This document shows, in pieces, positions 42,125 to 49,694 of a stretch of 64,000 nucleotides of DNA. This stretch comes from JBBRHQ01 sp963840235 (lineage in GTDB: Bacteria > Actinomycetota > Thermoleophilia > Solirubrobacterales > 70-9). The notes beneath the pieces were generated by a model. That model was not told the DNA's origin, ran no database searches, and worked only from the letters and a program-made list of their open reading frames with translations. The stretch's first letter is position 1; every line of letters begins with the position of its first letter. The translations under genes were made by a program, and so were the position numbers. The stretch lies in contig CAWIYC010000005.1 in the NCBI GenBank assembly GCA_963840235.1, positions 310,001-374,000 of the forward strand, written 5' to 3'.

Positions 42125-42375
42125 GCGCCGCCTCCTCGGCTCCGCCTGAACACCTGCGCCGCACGTCCTCCGCTCCCGCGAGGCCCGACTCTCAGAGTCA
42201 AATGATGCTGTCGGGCCTCGCTCCCGCGTCCGGGCGTGCGGCGGTATCGGGCGGGATGCCCGCAACGCCAGCCTGCCCGCGGCCAAGCCGCCCCCGGACG
42301 CGGAGCGAGAGCCCGCAGATGACCGGTGTCTCTGGGTGCGGGCTCTCGCGGAGCGGAGGAGGCGGCGCGGTTGTT
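42125..42375. repeat. 251-bp structured repeat, copy 1 (terminal inverted repeats, three internal stems)
   Basis: Matches 45289-45539 at 245 of 251 positions with no gaps, in the same orientation. The ends (42125-42145 and 42348-42368) are 21-bp inverted repeats with one mismatch (42138). Inside are three stems: GCGAGGCCCGAC with GTCGGGCCTCGC (42178-42189/42210-42221), GCGTCCGGG with CCCGGACGC (42226-42234/42293-42301), and GCGAGAGCCCGC with GCGGGCTCTCGC (42305-42316/42338-42349). It fills the gap between the converging msrB and response regulator genes, beginning 2 nt after the msrB stop. ORFs crossing it are by-products of GC-rich sequence. It could be a MITE-like element, a bidirectional terminator or a structured RNA. 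Confidence 0.9.
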
Positions 42376-42390
42376 CAGGCGCGCCGTTGT

Positions 42391-43047
42391 TCAGACGCCG
42401 TTGCCGGAGGCGCCGCCTGCGCCGAGGTAACTGAAGCGGACGGCCAGGGCGACCGCCTCGGTGCGGGTGTCCACTTCGAGCTTGGCGATCGCGTTGCGGA
42501 CGTGGGTGTGGACCGTCGCCGGGCTGAGTGAGAGGCGGTCGGCGATTTCCTTCACCCGCAGCCCCTCCGCCAGCAGCTCGAGGATCTGGCGCTCGCGCGG
42601 GGAGAGGTCGAGCAGCTTCTCCACCTCGGAGGGCTTGCCGCCGGCAAAGTCGCCGCCGAGGAAGGTGCCGCCGTTGGTGACCGCCTCGACCGCCCTGGCG
42701 ATGTCCTCGGCAGGGGCCGACTTGAGCACGTAGCCGGAGGCCCCGGCGCGCAGCGCCAGCGCCAGCAGGTCGGGCTGGGCGTGGGCGGTGAAGATGATGA
42801 CCTTGGTCATCGGCTTGACCCGGAGGACTTCCTTGGTCGCCTCGATCCCATCGCGCTTGGGAAGTTCGACGTCGATGATGAGGACGTCGGGCTCGAGCTC
42901 GGAGACCGTCTCCACCACGTCGCGCCCGTCGCTCGCCTCGCCGACGATCTCGACCGCGCTCGAGTTGGCCATGCGAGCTTTGATCGCATCGCGGACGATT
43001 TCGTGGTCGTCGCAGAGAACGACGCGCTTTGCATCGCGCACGTTCAT
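42391..43047 (-). CDS. NarL/FixJ-family response regulator
   Basis: A 218-aa regulator. The receiver has D13/D14 (LCDDHE), the phosphoacceptor D59 (VLIIDVELPKRDGIEA), a Thr (IIFTAHA) and Lys (YVLKSAPAED). The LuxR-type HTH is LSPRERQILELLAEGLRVKE, with IADRLSLSPATVHTHVRNAI as DNA-contacting part. The last dozen residues are Gly/Ala-rich. No cognate kinase is adjacent. Its ATG overlaps the serS stop by four bases (ATGA), which ties its translation to serS. The stop lies 16 nt from the repeat element. Confidence 0.92.
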   Translation of the reverse strand: MNVRDAKRVVLCDDHEIVRDAIKARMANSSAVEIVGEASDGRDVVETVSELEPDVLIIDVELPKRDGIEATKEVLRVKPMTKVIIFTAHAQPDLLALALRAGASGYVLKSAPAEDIARAVEAVTNGGTFLGGDFAGGKPSEVEKLLDLSPRERQILELLAEGLRVKEIADRLSLSPATVHTHVRNAIAKLEVDTRTEAVALAVRFSYLGAGGASGNGV

Positions 43048-44315
43048 TCTGGGGCGATTCTTTCAGGGGCGCCGTAGGGATGCAAAGAACTGGGTAGCGT
43101 GAAACTGCCGTCGCGCTCCTGCCGGTTCTCGATCAGCGCGATCAGGGTGCGTCCCACGGCAACCGCGGTGCCGTTGAGTGTGTGGGGGTGAACGGGCGCC
43201 TCGCCCTCGGCCGGGCGGTACCGACAATTGAGTCTGCGGGCCTGGTAGTCGGTCGTGTTCGAGCAGGAGGTCAGCTCCCGGTAGCGGTCCTGGCTCGGTA
43301 TCCAGGCCTCGCAGTCGTACTTCTTTGCGGCGGACGCGCCGAGGTCGCCGACGGCGACGCTTACGACCCGGTAGGGCAGCTCGAGCTCGGAGAGGATTCG
43401 CTCCTCGATCGCCAGCAGGCGCTCGTGCTCGTCGCCCGAGGCCCCCGGCTCGACGAACGAGAACATCTCGACCTTGTCGAACTGGTGGACGCGGAAGATC
43501 CCCCGGGTGTCCCTGCCGGCGGCACCGGCCTCGCGCCGGAAGCAGGGCGAGAACCCCGCGTAGCGCAGCGGCAATGTCCCCGGGTCGAGTATCCGGTCGC
43601 CGTGAAGCGCGGCCAGCGGCACCTCGGAGGTGCCGACGAGGAAGAGCTCGTCACGGGGAACCTCGTAGATCATCTCCCGCTCGCCGGGGAAGAAGCCGGT
43701 CCCGAACAGGGCTTCCTCCCTGACCAGCGCAGGGGGTACCACGGGCTCGTGCCCCTCGGCGCGCAGCAGCTCCATCGCGTAGCGGACCAGGGCCAGCTCG
43801 ACCATCACCAGGTCGCCCATCAGGTAGGTGAAGCGCGAGCCCGAGACCCGGGCTGCGGACTCCATGTCGATCAGCCCGAGGGCGGTGCCGATCTCGAGAT
43901 GATCGCGCGGCTCGAAGTCGAACGCGGGGCGCTCTCCGACCTCGCGCAAGACGGCCGCGTCCTCCTCGGTGAGGCCGTCGGGAGCCTCGGGGTCCGGGAG
44001 GTTGGGAAGCGTCGCCGCGAGCTCGTCGCGGGCGCTCTCGACCTCGGCCAGCTCGGCCTCGAGCTGCTTGATCCTGCCGGAGAGCTCGCGCATCTCGGCG
44101 ATCCCATCTGCGGCGTCCCCCCCGGCGCGCTTGGTCTCGGCGATCGTCTCGGAGGCGGTGTTCCGCCGCGCCCTTCCGCTCTCGATCTCCGGCAGCAGCT
44201 CGCGGCGGCGCGCGTCGAGCCGCAGCAACTCGTCGAGGTCGTCGGCCACCCCCCGCCGGGCCAATGCCTCTCGGGCGGCCTCGGGATCGGAGCGGATCAG
44301 CTTCAGGTCGAGCAC
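43044..44315 (-). CDS. serS: Seryl-tRNA synthetase
   Basis: A 423-aa class II synthetase. The N-terminal helical arm for tRNA binding (about residues 30-100) begins MLDLKLIRSDPEAAREALAR and is rich in Glu/Arg heptads. Motif 1 is around ALGLIDMESAARVSGSRF with the family YLMGDLVMVE following. Motif 2 is FSPCFRREAGAAGRDTRGIF leading to RVHQFDKVEMF, and motif 3 is LNGTAVAVGRTLIALIEN. It charges tRNA-Ser (and tRNA-Sec where present). It is the first gene of a two-gene unit with the overlapping response regulator, and lies 58 bp downstream of the cytochrome c gene on the same strand. Confidence 0.96.
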   Translation of the reverse strand: MLDLKLIRSDPEAAREALARRGVADDLDELLRLDARRRELLPEIESGRARRNTASETIAETKRAGGDAADGIAEMRELSGRIKQLEAELAEVESARDELAATLPNLPDPEAPDGLTEEDAAVLREVGERPAFDFEPRDHLEIGTALGLIDMESAARVSGSRFTYLMGDLVMVELALVRYAMELLRAEGHEPVVPPALVREEALFGTGFFPGEREMIYEVPRDELFLVGTSEVPLAALHGDRILDPGTLPLRYAGFSPCFRREAGAAGRDTRGIFRVHQFDKVEMFSFVEPGASGDEHERLLAIEERILSELELPYRVVSVAVGDLGASAAKKYDCEAWIPSQDRYRELTSCSNTTDYQARRLNCRYRPAEGEAPVHPHTLNGTAVAVGRTLIALIENRQERDGSFTLPSSLHPYGAPERIAPE

Positions 44316-44373
44316 GGCCGGGCCTCCTCCGGGTGCCGGGTGTAATCGCGCCGGCTATGGCCGGCGATGCTCA

Positions 44374-44775
44374 TCAGGGCTTCGGCTCGCCGGGCTTCGG
44401 CGGTTCCGCCGCGTCCTGCCCGGCGTACTCGGCGACGAAGCGCGCCACCTGCCTGGCCTCATCGCCGACGACGATGTTCTGAGGCATGATCGCCCCCGAG
44501 TAGCCGCCGTTGCGGATCGCGTAGAGGGAGGTGGCAACAGTCTCGGTGCGCTGGTTGAGGTTGGGCCCCTGGGTCCGCTCGCCGCGGTTGCCGGTGCCCT
44601 GCGAACCGGCGGCGCTGAGCGTGTGGCAACCCGAGCAGTGGGTGGCGAACAGGACCGCGCCGCCGTAGTTGGAGTCGTCCTTGGAGACCGAGATCCCCTC
44701 CTCGCCGAATCCGCAGGCAGCGAGGCCGAGGGCGGCGGCGGCGACGGCCAGGGCTGTGATCGGGACTGGGCGCAC
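44374..44775 (-). CDS. Class I cytochrome c lipoprotein
   Basis: From GTG 44775 the protein is 133 aa. A lipoprotein signal ends in LGLAACG (lipidated C21). The heme-binding motif is CSGCH at 47-51 and the likely axial Met is M97 in GAIMPQNIVV, followed by the C-terminal helix VARFVAEYAGQDA. A Pro-rich tail closes the protein. It would be a membrane-anchored small electron carrier, possibly for a terminal oxidase not present here. It is divergent from the flavin reductase gene, with only 34 bp between the starts. Confidence 0.88.
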   Translation of the reverse strand: MRPVPITALAVAAAALGLAACGFGEEGISVSKDDSNYGGAVLFATHCSGCHTLSAAGSQGTGNRGERTQGPNLNQRTETVATSLYAIRNGGYSGAIMPQNIVVGDEARQVARFVAEYAGQDAAEPPKPGEPKP

Positions 44776-44809
44776 GACGCGGGCATCATATTGTCTGGCG
44801 CCGATCCCG

Positions 44810-45286
44810 ATGGCCCCGCCCGACCCCGCCCAATTCCGTGCCGCAATGGGCATGCTGCCGACCGGCGTGACCGTGGTCACCGCGTCCGGCGCCGACGCTC
44901 CCGCCGGGGCCACGGCCAACGCGGTCTGCTCGCTATCGCTCGAGCCGATGCTGATGCTGGCCTGCCTCGACCGTGGCTCGCGCACCCTGCTCGCGGTGCA
45001 GGCGGCGAACCACTTCGGGGTAAACGTCCTCGGCGCCGGCCAGGAGTCGGTGGCGCGCGCCTTCAGTTCGAAGGCGCCGGTCGCCGACAAATGGGACGGA
45101 ATCGAGTGGAGCCATCGAGACGGACTGCCGGCAATCGCCGGGGCGATCGCCTTCGTCGGCTGCGAGTTGCGGGACGTGATCGCCGGGGGCGACCACGTGA
45201 TCGTCACCGGCGAGGTCGGCCACGTCGAGGCCGGCGACGGCGAGCCGCTGATCTTCCACCGCGGTTCCTACCGCCCCCTGGAATAA
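44810..45286 (+). CDS. Flavin reductase-domain protein (FMN-binding split barrel)
   Basis: A 158-aa protein from ATG 44810. The sequence FRAAMGMLPTGVTVVTASGA, then GATANAVCSLSLEPMLMLAC, NHFGVNVLGAGQESVARAFS and HVIVTGEVGHVEAGDGEPLI, is the flavin reductase/HpaC-type split barrel, with the substrate/FMN loop ATANAVCSLS. It would reduce FMN or FAD with NAD(P)H, often for a partner monooxygenase; none is adjacent. Copy 2 of the 251-bp repeat begins two bases after its TAA stop. Confidence 0.88.
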   Translation: MAPPDPAQFRAAMGMLPTGVTVVTASGADAPAGATANAVCSLSLEPMLMLACLDRGSRTLLAVQAANHFGVNVLGAGQESVARAFSSKAPVADKWDGIEWSHRDGLPAIAGAIAFVGCELRDVIAGGDHVIVTGEVGHVEAGDGEPLIFHRGSYRPLE

Positions 45287-45288
45287 CC

Positions 45289-45539
45289 GCGCCGCCTCCT
45301 CCGCTCCGCCTGAACACCTGCGCCGCACGTCCTCCGCTCCCGCGAGGCCCGACACTCAGAGTCAAATGATGCTGTCGGGCCTCGCTCCCGCGTCCGGGCG
45401 TGCGGCGGTATCGGGCGGGATGCCCGCAACGCCAGCCTGCCCGCGGCCAAGCCGCCCCCGGACGCGGAGCGAGAGCCCGCTGATGACCGGTGATTCTGGG
45501 TGCGGGCTCTCGCGGAGCGGAGGAGGCGGCGCAGTTGTT
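45289..45539. repeat. 251-bp structured repeat, copy 2
   Basis: Second copy, offset 3164 bp from the first, same orientation. Here the 21-bp terminal inverted repeats (45289-45309 and 45512-45532) are perfect. The three internal stems are identical to copy 1. Of the six substitutions, four (positions matching 42190, 42317, 42329 and 42330) fall in hairpin loops, one in the left terminal repeat and one at the right edge. It lies between the converging flavin reductase and membrane-protein genes, starting 2 nt after one stop codon and ending 3 nt before the other. Thus both copies sit at equivalent sites. Confidence 0.9.
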
Positions 45540-45542
45540 GTT

Positions 45543-45977
45543 CTAGAAGTGGCCGCTGGTGCCCGCGGCCCGCAGCGCCAGGAAGAAGATGACGCCGCAG
45601 CTGACGGCCATGATCCCCATCTCGCGGCGGACGATGGCGAGGGCGAGGGCGCGCTGGCGTTGCTCGGGAAGGGATTCGAAGTCGAGGCCGCCCAGCTCCT
45701 GGTTCGCCGCCCCGGCGCGAGCCCCCTCGGCCAGCAGGGAAACCGGCAGCGGCAGAATGCCGTAGAGGTAGTGGAGGTCGTCGGGCGGCTTGTGCCCGGT
45801 GAGGACGAGCAGGGCGCCCAGCATCACCTGGATGAAGACGGCGACCTGGGCCGCGCGCAGCAGATACCAGAAGGGGACCGAGGCCTGGTCGCGGAGCCAG
45901 CAGACCCCTCCGAGAAGGCCGGCAGCGAGGTTGAGAGCGAGCACGCTGACGCCGACGATGAGATGCAGCTCGGCCAT
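45543..45977 (-). CDS. Integral membrane protein of unknown function
   Basis: A 144-aa protein with about four transmembrane helices: LHLIVGVSVLALNLAAGLLG, FWYLLRAAQVAVFIQVMLGA leading to LLVLTGHKP, HYLYGILPLPVSLLAEGARA and, at the end, MGIMAVSCGVIFFLALRAAG. A short charged loop (ESLPEQRQRALALAIVRREM) precedes the last helix. Histidines near helix ends (LHLI, GHKPPDDLHYLYG) could bind heme or metal, but this is speculation. It is divergent from nuoA, separated by an 80-bp region with a dyad. Confidence 0.68.
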   Translation of the reverse strand: MAELHLIVGVSVLALNLAAGLLGGVCWLRDQASVPFWYLLRAAQVAVFIQVMLGALLVLTGHKPPDDLHYLYGILPLPVSLLAEGARAGAANQELGGLDFESLPEQRQRALALAIVRREMGIMAVSCGVIFFLALRAAGTSGHF

Positions 45978-46005
45978 TCCGTTATATCCGCCCGAAAGAG
46001 TCGGG

Positions 46006-46027
46006 ATTCCGCTTACTGATGCGGAAT
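46006..46027. promoter_or_regulatory. Dyad symmetry upstream of the nuo operon, possible operator
   Basis: ATTCCGC and GCGGAAT (46006-46012 and 46021-46027) form a perfect 7-bp inverted repeat with an 8-bp spacer, in the 80-bp region shared by the divergent nuoA and membrane-protein genes and 30 bp before the nuoA start. The surrounding sequence is unusually AT-rich for this genome (AATATCACTATGTAGC), as expected for a promoter, but I cannot fix -35/-10 boxes with good spacing. Confidence 0.4.
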
Positions 46028-46057
46028 ATCACTATGTAGCAAGTTGCCACAAAGTCG

Positions 46058-46453
46058 GTGTATAACAGTCGCGCGTTGCTTCGGAGCTACTTCCCGATCC
46101 TTGTCTTTGGCGCTCTGGGCCTCATCGTGGGAGGCGCGTTCACAATGCTCAACCACGTCGTCGGAGCGAAGCGGCCGAAGAAGAAGACCGAGGCGACCGA
46201 GCGCCAGACCGACCCCTATGAGTGCGGGCTCCCCTCTGAGGTCTCGAAGACGTTCCGTTTCGGGGTCAGCTTCTACCTGGTGGCGATGCTGTTCATCCTC
46301 TTCGACATCGAGGTCGTCTTCCTCTACCCGGTGGGGGTGATCCTCAAGGGGGCAGACAGCGTCTTCGTCCTCGGCGAGGTGATCGTCTTCGTCGTGCTGC
46401 TGTTCGTGGCGCTGGCCTACGTCTGGCGCAAGGGAGCGCTGGATTGGAGGTAG
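46058..46453 (+). CDS. nuoA: NADH-quinone oxidoreductase subunit A
   Basis: A 131-aa, three-helix membrane subunit of complex I from GTG 46058. It has YFPILVFGALGLIVGGAFTM, the conserved loop QTDPYECGLPSEVS with the quinone-site cysteine, FRFGVSFYLVAMLFILFDIE and VEVVFLYPVG-like sequence (here DIEVVFLYPVGVIL), and a third helix ending WRKGALDWR. It helps form the quinone chamber and proton path with NuoH, NuoJ and NuoK. First gene of the nuo operon; nuoB starts inside its last codons. Confidence 0.96.
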   Translation: MYNSRALLRSYFPILVFGALGLIVGGAFTMLNHVVGAKRPKKKTEATERQTDPYECGLPSEVSKTFRFGVSFYLVAMLFILFDIEVVFLYPVGVILKGADSVFVLGEVIVFVVLLFVALAYVWRKGALDWR

Positions 46454-47154
46454 AGCGGCGCAAGATCCGCGCTCTGGCGCCGCTGGAGCAGCCGAGCTCC
46501 CCCGATGAGTTGCGGGCGCGGCAGCTGCGGGCCCGCGACATGCTCCGGGGGTCGATCGATCCGGAGGACCTCGAGGCCTACGTCGAGGACAGGGTGGCGA
46601 CCACCTCGCTGGAGAAGATCCAGAGCTGGGCCCGCGCGAACTCGGTCTTCCCGATGACGTTCGGGCTCGCCTGCTGCGCGATGGAGATGATCTCGGTGGT
46701 CACGGCCCGAACCGACCTCGCCCGCTTCGGGGCCGAGGCGCTGCGGGCCTCGCCACGCCAGGCGGACCTGATCATCCTCTCGGGGCGCACCTCGATCAAG
46801 ATGGCGCCGATCATCCGCCGGCTCTACGACCAGATGCTGGAGCCGAAATGGGCGATCTCGATGGGCGCCTGCTCCTCCAGCGGCGGCATGTTCTCCAACT
46901 ATGCGGTTGTCCAGGGCGCCGACAAATTCATGCCGGTGGACGTCCACGTTCCCGGCTGCCCCCCGCGTCCCGAGGCGCTGCTGTACGGGTTCAACAAGCT
47001 CCAGCGCAAGATCCTCGGCAACCCCGACCCGGGCTGGCGCCGCCGATACAACGCCGAGGGCACGGAGGAATGGGCGCGCGGAGGGGTCGCAAGCAGGCCC
47101 AGCCCCGAGGCGCTCGAGGCCTACGCGGCCGCGAGGGGGACGGTCGGTGCCTGA
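46444..47154 (+). CDS. nuoB: NADH-quinone oxidoreductase subunit B
   Basis: A 236-aa peripheral subunit, probably from TTG 46444, overlapping nuoA by 10 bp. The N2 [4Fe-4S] ligands are visible: the adjacent cysteines in FGLACCAMEMISV, GACSSSGGMFSNYAVVQG and VPGCPPRPEALLYGF. These pass electrons to quinone. It has an extra N-terminal extension of about 45 charged residues and a C-terminal extension of about 40 residues (EEWARGGVASRPSPEALEA) beyond the conserved core. An internal start further down would remove the N-terminal extension. Confidence 0.94.
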   Translation: MEVERRKIRALAPLEQPSSPDELRARQLRARDMLRGSIDPEDLEAYVEDRVATTSLEKIQSWARANSVFPMTFGLACCAMEMISVVTARTDLARFGAEALRASPRQADLIILSGRTSIKMAPIIRRLYDQMLEPKWAISMGACSSSGGMFSNYAVVQGADKFMPVDVHVPGCPPRPEALLYGFNKLQRKILGNPDPGWRRRYNAEGTEEWARGGVASRPSPEALEAYAAARGTVGA

Positions 47155-47671
47155 CGCTCCCGGCCTAGAGATGATCCGCTCCGAGATCAACGACCACCAC
47201 CCCGGCGCGATCCTCGAGACCAGCTTCGACCACGGGCAGGCGGCGCTGATCACCGACCCCGGGCAGATCGTCGAGGTCCTGGGCTGGCTCCGCGATACGC
47301 CCGGCCAGGAATACACCTTCCTCTCCAGCGTCCACGCGGCCGACTACCTCCCGGCCGAGCCCCGCTTCGGGGTCCACTACGAGCTTCTCAACCGCGACAG
47401 GGTCGAGCGCATCCGGGTCCGTGCGGCGCTGGCAGACCCTGGGGGAGGGGCGCTTCCGGAGATCGACTCCTGCGTCGAGCTGTTCCCGACCGCTGATTTT
47501 GGAGAGCGCGAGGCCTACGATTTCTTCGGGATCGTCTTCCGCGGCCACCCCGACCTGCGTCGGATCCTGATGCCCGAGGACTACGTCGGCTGGCCCCAGC
47601 GGCGCGACTTCCCGGTCGGCGGCGAGCCGGTCACATTCACCCACAATGAGCCGGGGGCGCCAGTTCAGTGA
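47147..47671 (+). CDS. nuoC: NADH-quinone oxidoreductase subunit C
   Basis: A 174-aa subunit from GTG 47147 (AGGGGGA six bases before), overlapping the end of nuoB. Family motifs are VHAADYLPAEPRFGVHYELL, ELFPTADFGEREAYDFFGIV (the WxEREAxDxxGI-type segment) and FRGHPDLRRILMPEDYVGWP, ending in RRDFPVGGEPV. It pairs with NuoD in the peripheral arm. The separate C and D genes differ from the NuoCD fusion of enterobacteria. Confidence 0.95.
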   Translation: MPDAPGLEMIRSEINDHHPGAILETSFDHGQAALITDPGQIVEVLGWLRDTPGQEYTFLSSVHAADYLPAEPRFGVHYELLNRDRVERIRVRAALADPGGGALPEIDSCVELFPTADFGEREAYDFFGIVFRGHPDLRRILMPEDYVGWPQRRDFPVGGEPVTFTHNEPGAPVQ

Positions 47672-48906
47672 GCACCCTGGAGGCCGCCGCGGCGGAGGTC
47701 GAGGGATCGGTACCGGGGGCGAGCGTCTCGCTCGAGCCCGAGACCGAGCTGATGACGATCAACATGGGCCCGCACCACCCCGCCACCCACGGGGTGCTGA
47801 GGCTGATGGTCGAGCTCGAGGGCGAGGTGGTCCGCGACCTGCGGCCGGTGATCGGCTACGTCCACACCGGGATCGAGAAGTCCTGCGAGGCGCACTCCTA
47901 CTGGAAGGTGATCCCGTTCGTCGAGCGCATGGACTACCTCGCCTACTTCTTCAACATGGAGGCCTTCTGCGGCGCAGTCGAGCGCATGATCGAGCTCGAG
48001 ATACCCGACCGCGCCAAGTACCTGCGGGTGATCCACATGGAGCTCAACCGCCTCCACTCGCACCTCGTCTGGCTCGGCACCAGCGCCCTCGACGTCGGCG
48101 CGATCTCGATGCTCTGGTACGCCTTCCGCGAGCGCGACACGATCCTCGACCTGTTCGAGATGTCCACCGGGCAGCGGATGCACACCCGCTACTTCCAGGT
48201 CGGCGGCGTGATCGAGGACATCCCGCTCGGCTTCGAAAAGAAGCTGCGCGAGTTCCTCGGCGAGATGCCGACCCGGGTCGACCAGTACGAGGCCCTGCTC
48301 GACCGCAACGAGATCTTCCTGCAGCGGACCAAGGGGGTCGGCACGGTCTCGCGCGAGCGCCTGCTCGAGCTGGGCGTGACCGGGCCGCTGCTGCGGGCCA
48401 GCGGCGAGCCCTGGGACCTGCGCAAGGTCTTCGACTACCTCGCCTACCCCGACCTGGAGTTCGGGATCCCGGTCGGCACCGTCGGCGACTGCTACGACCG
48501 CTTCAGGGTGCGGATGGCGGAGATGCGGGAATCGGTGAGGATCATCGAGCAGGCCCTCGACGGGCTTCCCGAGGGCCCCCACATCGCCGACGACCGCAAG
48601 TACGTGCTGCCGCCGCGCTCGGAGCTCTCGACCTCGATGGAGGCCCTGATCCACCACTTCAAGCTGGTCACCGAGGGCTACCGGGTGCCACCGGGGGAGA
48701 TCTACCGCGCAATCGAGGGGCCCCGCGGCGAACTGGGCTGCTATCTGCTGGCCGACGGCTCCTCGAAGCCGGCCAGGGTCCACTTCCGCGACCCCTCCTT
48801 CGTCAACCTCCAGGCGCTGCGCGACATGTCTGTCGGCGGCTACGTCGCCGACCTGATCACCAACCTTGCGATGCTCGACCCGATCCTCGGCGGAATCGAC
48901 CGATGA
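47668..48906 (+). CDS. nuoD: NADH-quinone oxidoreductase subunit D
   Basis: A 412-aa 49-kDa-type subunit from GTG 47668, overlapping the nuoC stop by four bases. Motifs include INMGPHHPATHGVLRLMVEL (quinone-site His), GYVHTGIEKSCEAHSYWKVI, ERMDYLAYFFNMEAFCGAVE, MELNRLHSHLVWLG and the C-terminal LADGSSKPARVHFRDPSFVN leading to ANLAMLDPILGGIDR-like end (here TNLAMLDPILGGIDR). It contributes to the quinone-binding cavity next to NuoB. Length and motifs are normal. Confidence 0.96.
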   Translation: MSTLEAAAAEVEGSVPGASVSLEPETELMTINMGPHHPATHGVLRLMVELEGEVVRDLRPVIGYVHTGIEKSCEAHSYWKVIPFVERMDYLAYFFNMEAFCGAVERMIELEIPDRAKYLRVIHMELNRLHSHLVWLGTSALDVGAISMLWYAFRERDTILDLFEMSTGQRMHTRYFQVGGVIEDIPLGFEKKLREFLGEMPTRVDQYEALLDRNEIFLQRTKGVGTVSRERLLELGVTGPLLRASGEPWDLRKVFDYLAYPDLEFGIPVGTVGDCYDRFRVRMAEMRESVRIIEQALDGLPEGPHIADDRKYVLPPRSELSTSMEALIHHFKLVTEGYRVPPGEIYRAIEGPRGELGCYLLADGSSKPARVHFRDPSFVNLQALRDMSVGGYVADLITNLAMLDPILGGIDR

Positions 48907-49694
48907 GCGAGCCCGAGGTGCGCGACATCGCCACCCCGGGGACCGGGTCCGAGGACGTGGCCCCGGGGGCGGGCGGCCCCGGGCGCGGGCCCGAGGCGCC
49001 GCTGCGCCCCGACGGCAGCCCCGGGCTGCCGCTTGACGCGGCGCTGGTGGACGGGAGATTCCCGGGCCGCGAGCCTGAGCGGGTGCCGGAGCTGCACGAG
49101 GTGGACTGCCCGCCGGAGCTTCAGCAGCGGATCGAGGAGCTGATGTCGCGCTACCCCGACCGCCACTCTGCCTCGATCCCGGCCCTGTGGGCGGTGCAGC
49201 GCCTCTACGGCTGGTGCACCCCGGAGGGGATCCGCCAGGCCGCCGCGGTGATGCGGGTCACCCCCGCCTACCTGGAGTCGGTTGCGAGCTTCTACGACCT
49301 GCTGCATACCGAGCCGGCGGGGAGCCAGCGGGTGCTCGTCTGCACCAACATCTCCTGCTGGATGCGCGGCGGCGACGAGCTGCTGGATGCGTTCTGCGAG
49401 GCGGGGGGATGCGACCGCGCCGGAGCCGGCCACGGCGGCTCGGTCTCGGCCGACGGCGAGATCTACGTCTCCGGATTCGAGTGCCTCGGAGCCTGCGACC
49501 TGGCCCCGATGGCCTCGATCAACGAGCGCTTCTTCGGCCCGCTCGAGGCCACCGACGCCGCCGCCGCGGTCGAGCAGCTGCGCTCGGGGACAGAGGTCCT
49601 GCCGCAGAAGGCGCTGGAGCGCCGCCCGCTCGCCGGCGGGCCGCAGGGCGACCCGGACCCGCGCGTGGCCGGGAAGAAGGGTCCGAACCAGTGA
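48903..49694 (+). CDS. nuoE: NADH-quinone oxidoreductase subunit E
   Basis: A 263-aa thioredoxin-like [2Fe-2S] subunit from ATG 48903 (ATGA overlap with nuoD). The conserved part starts near residue 65 (ELQQRIEELMSRYPDRHSAS) and has VASFYDLLHTEPAGSQRVLV. The cluster ligands come from VCTNISCWMRGG and FECLGACDLAPMASIN. It passes electrons from the FMN subunit side (cluster N1a). Unlike most homologues it carries about 60 extra Pro/Gly/Glu-rich N-terminal residues and a charged C-terminal tail, both likely disordered. Confidence 0.95.
   Translation: MSEPEVRDIATPGTGSEDVAPGAGGPGRGPEAPLRPDGSPGLPLDAALVDGRFPGREPERVPELHEVDCPPELQQRIEELMSRYPDRHSASIPALWAVQRLYGWCTPEGIRQAAAVMRVTPAYLESVASFYDLLHTEPAGSQRVLVCTNISCWMRGGDELLDAFCEAGGCDRAGAGHGGSVSADGEIYVSGFECLGACDLAPMASINERFFGPLEATDAAAAVEQLRSGTEVLPQKALERRPLAGGPQGDPDPRVAGKKGPNQ

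Noticed and set aside
42077..42531. ORFs on both strands crossing the repeat copies (for example a Met-Met-Leu-Ser-Gly start at 42202 and again at 45366, and a minus-strand frame at 42286 and 45450).
   Set aside because: They are conserved only because the DNA repeat is; they run across terminal and hairpin arms, have no ribosome sites and have the Arg/Ser/Pro composition of noncoding high-GC frames.
42125..45539. The two repeat copies as ends of a composite transposon carrying the 2.9 kb between them.
   Set aside because: The enclosed genes include serS, an essential housekeeping gene, and no transposase; the copies are more simply independent elements at two convergent gene junctions.
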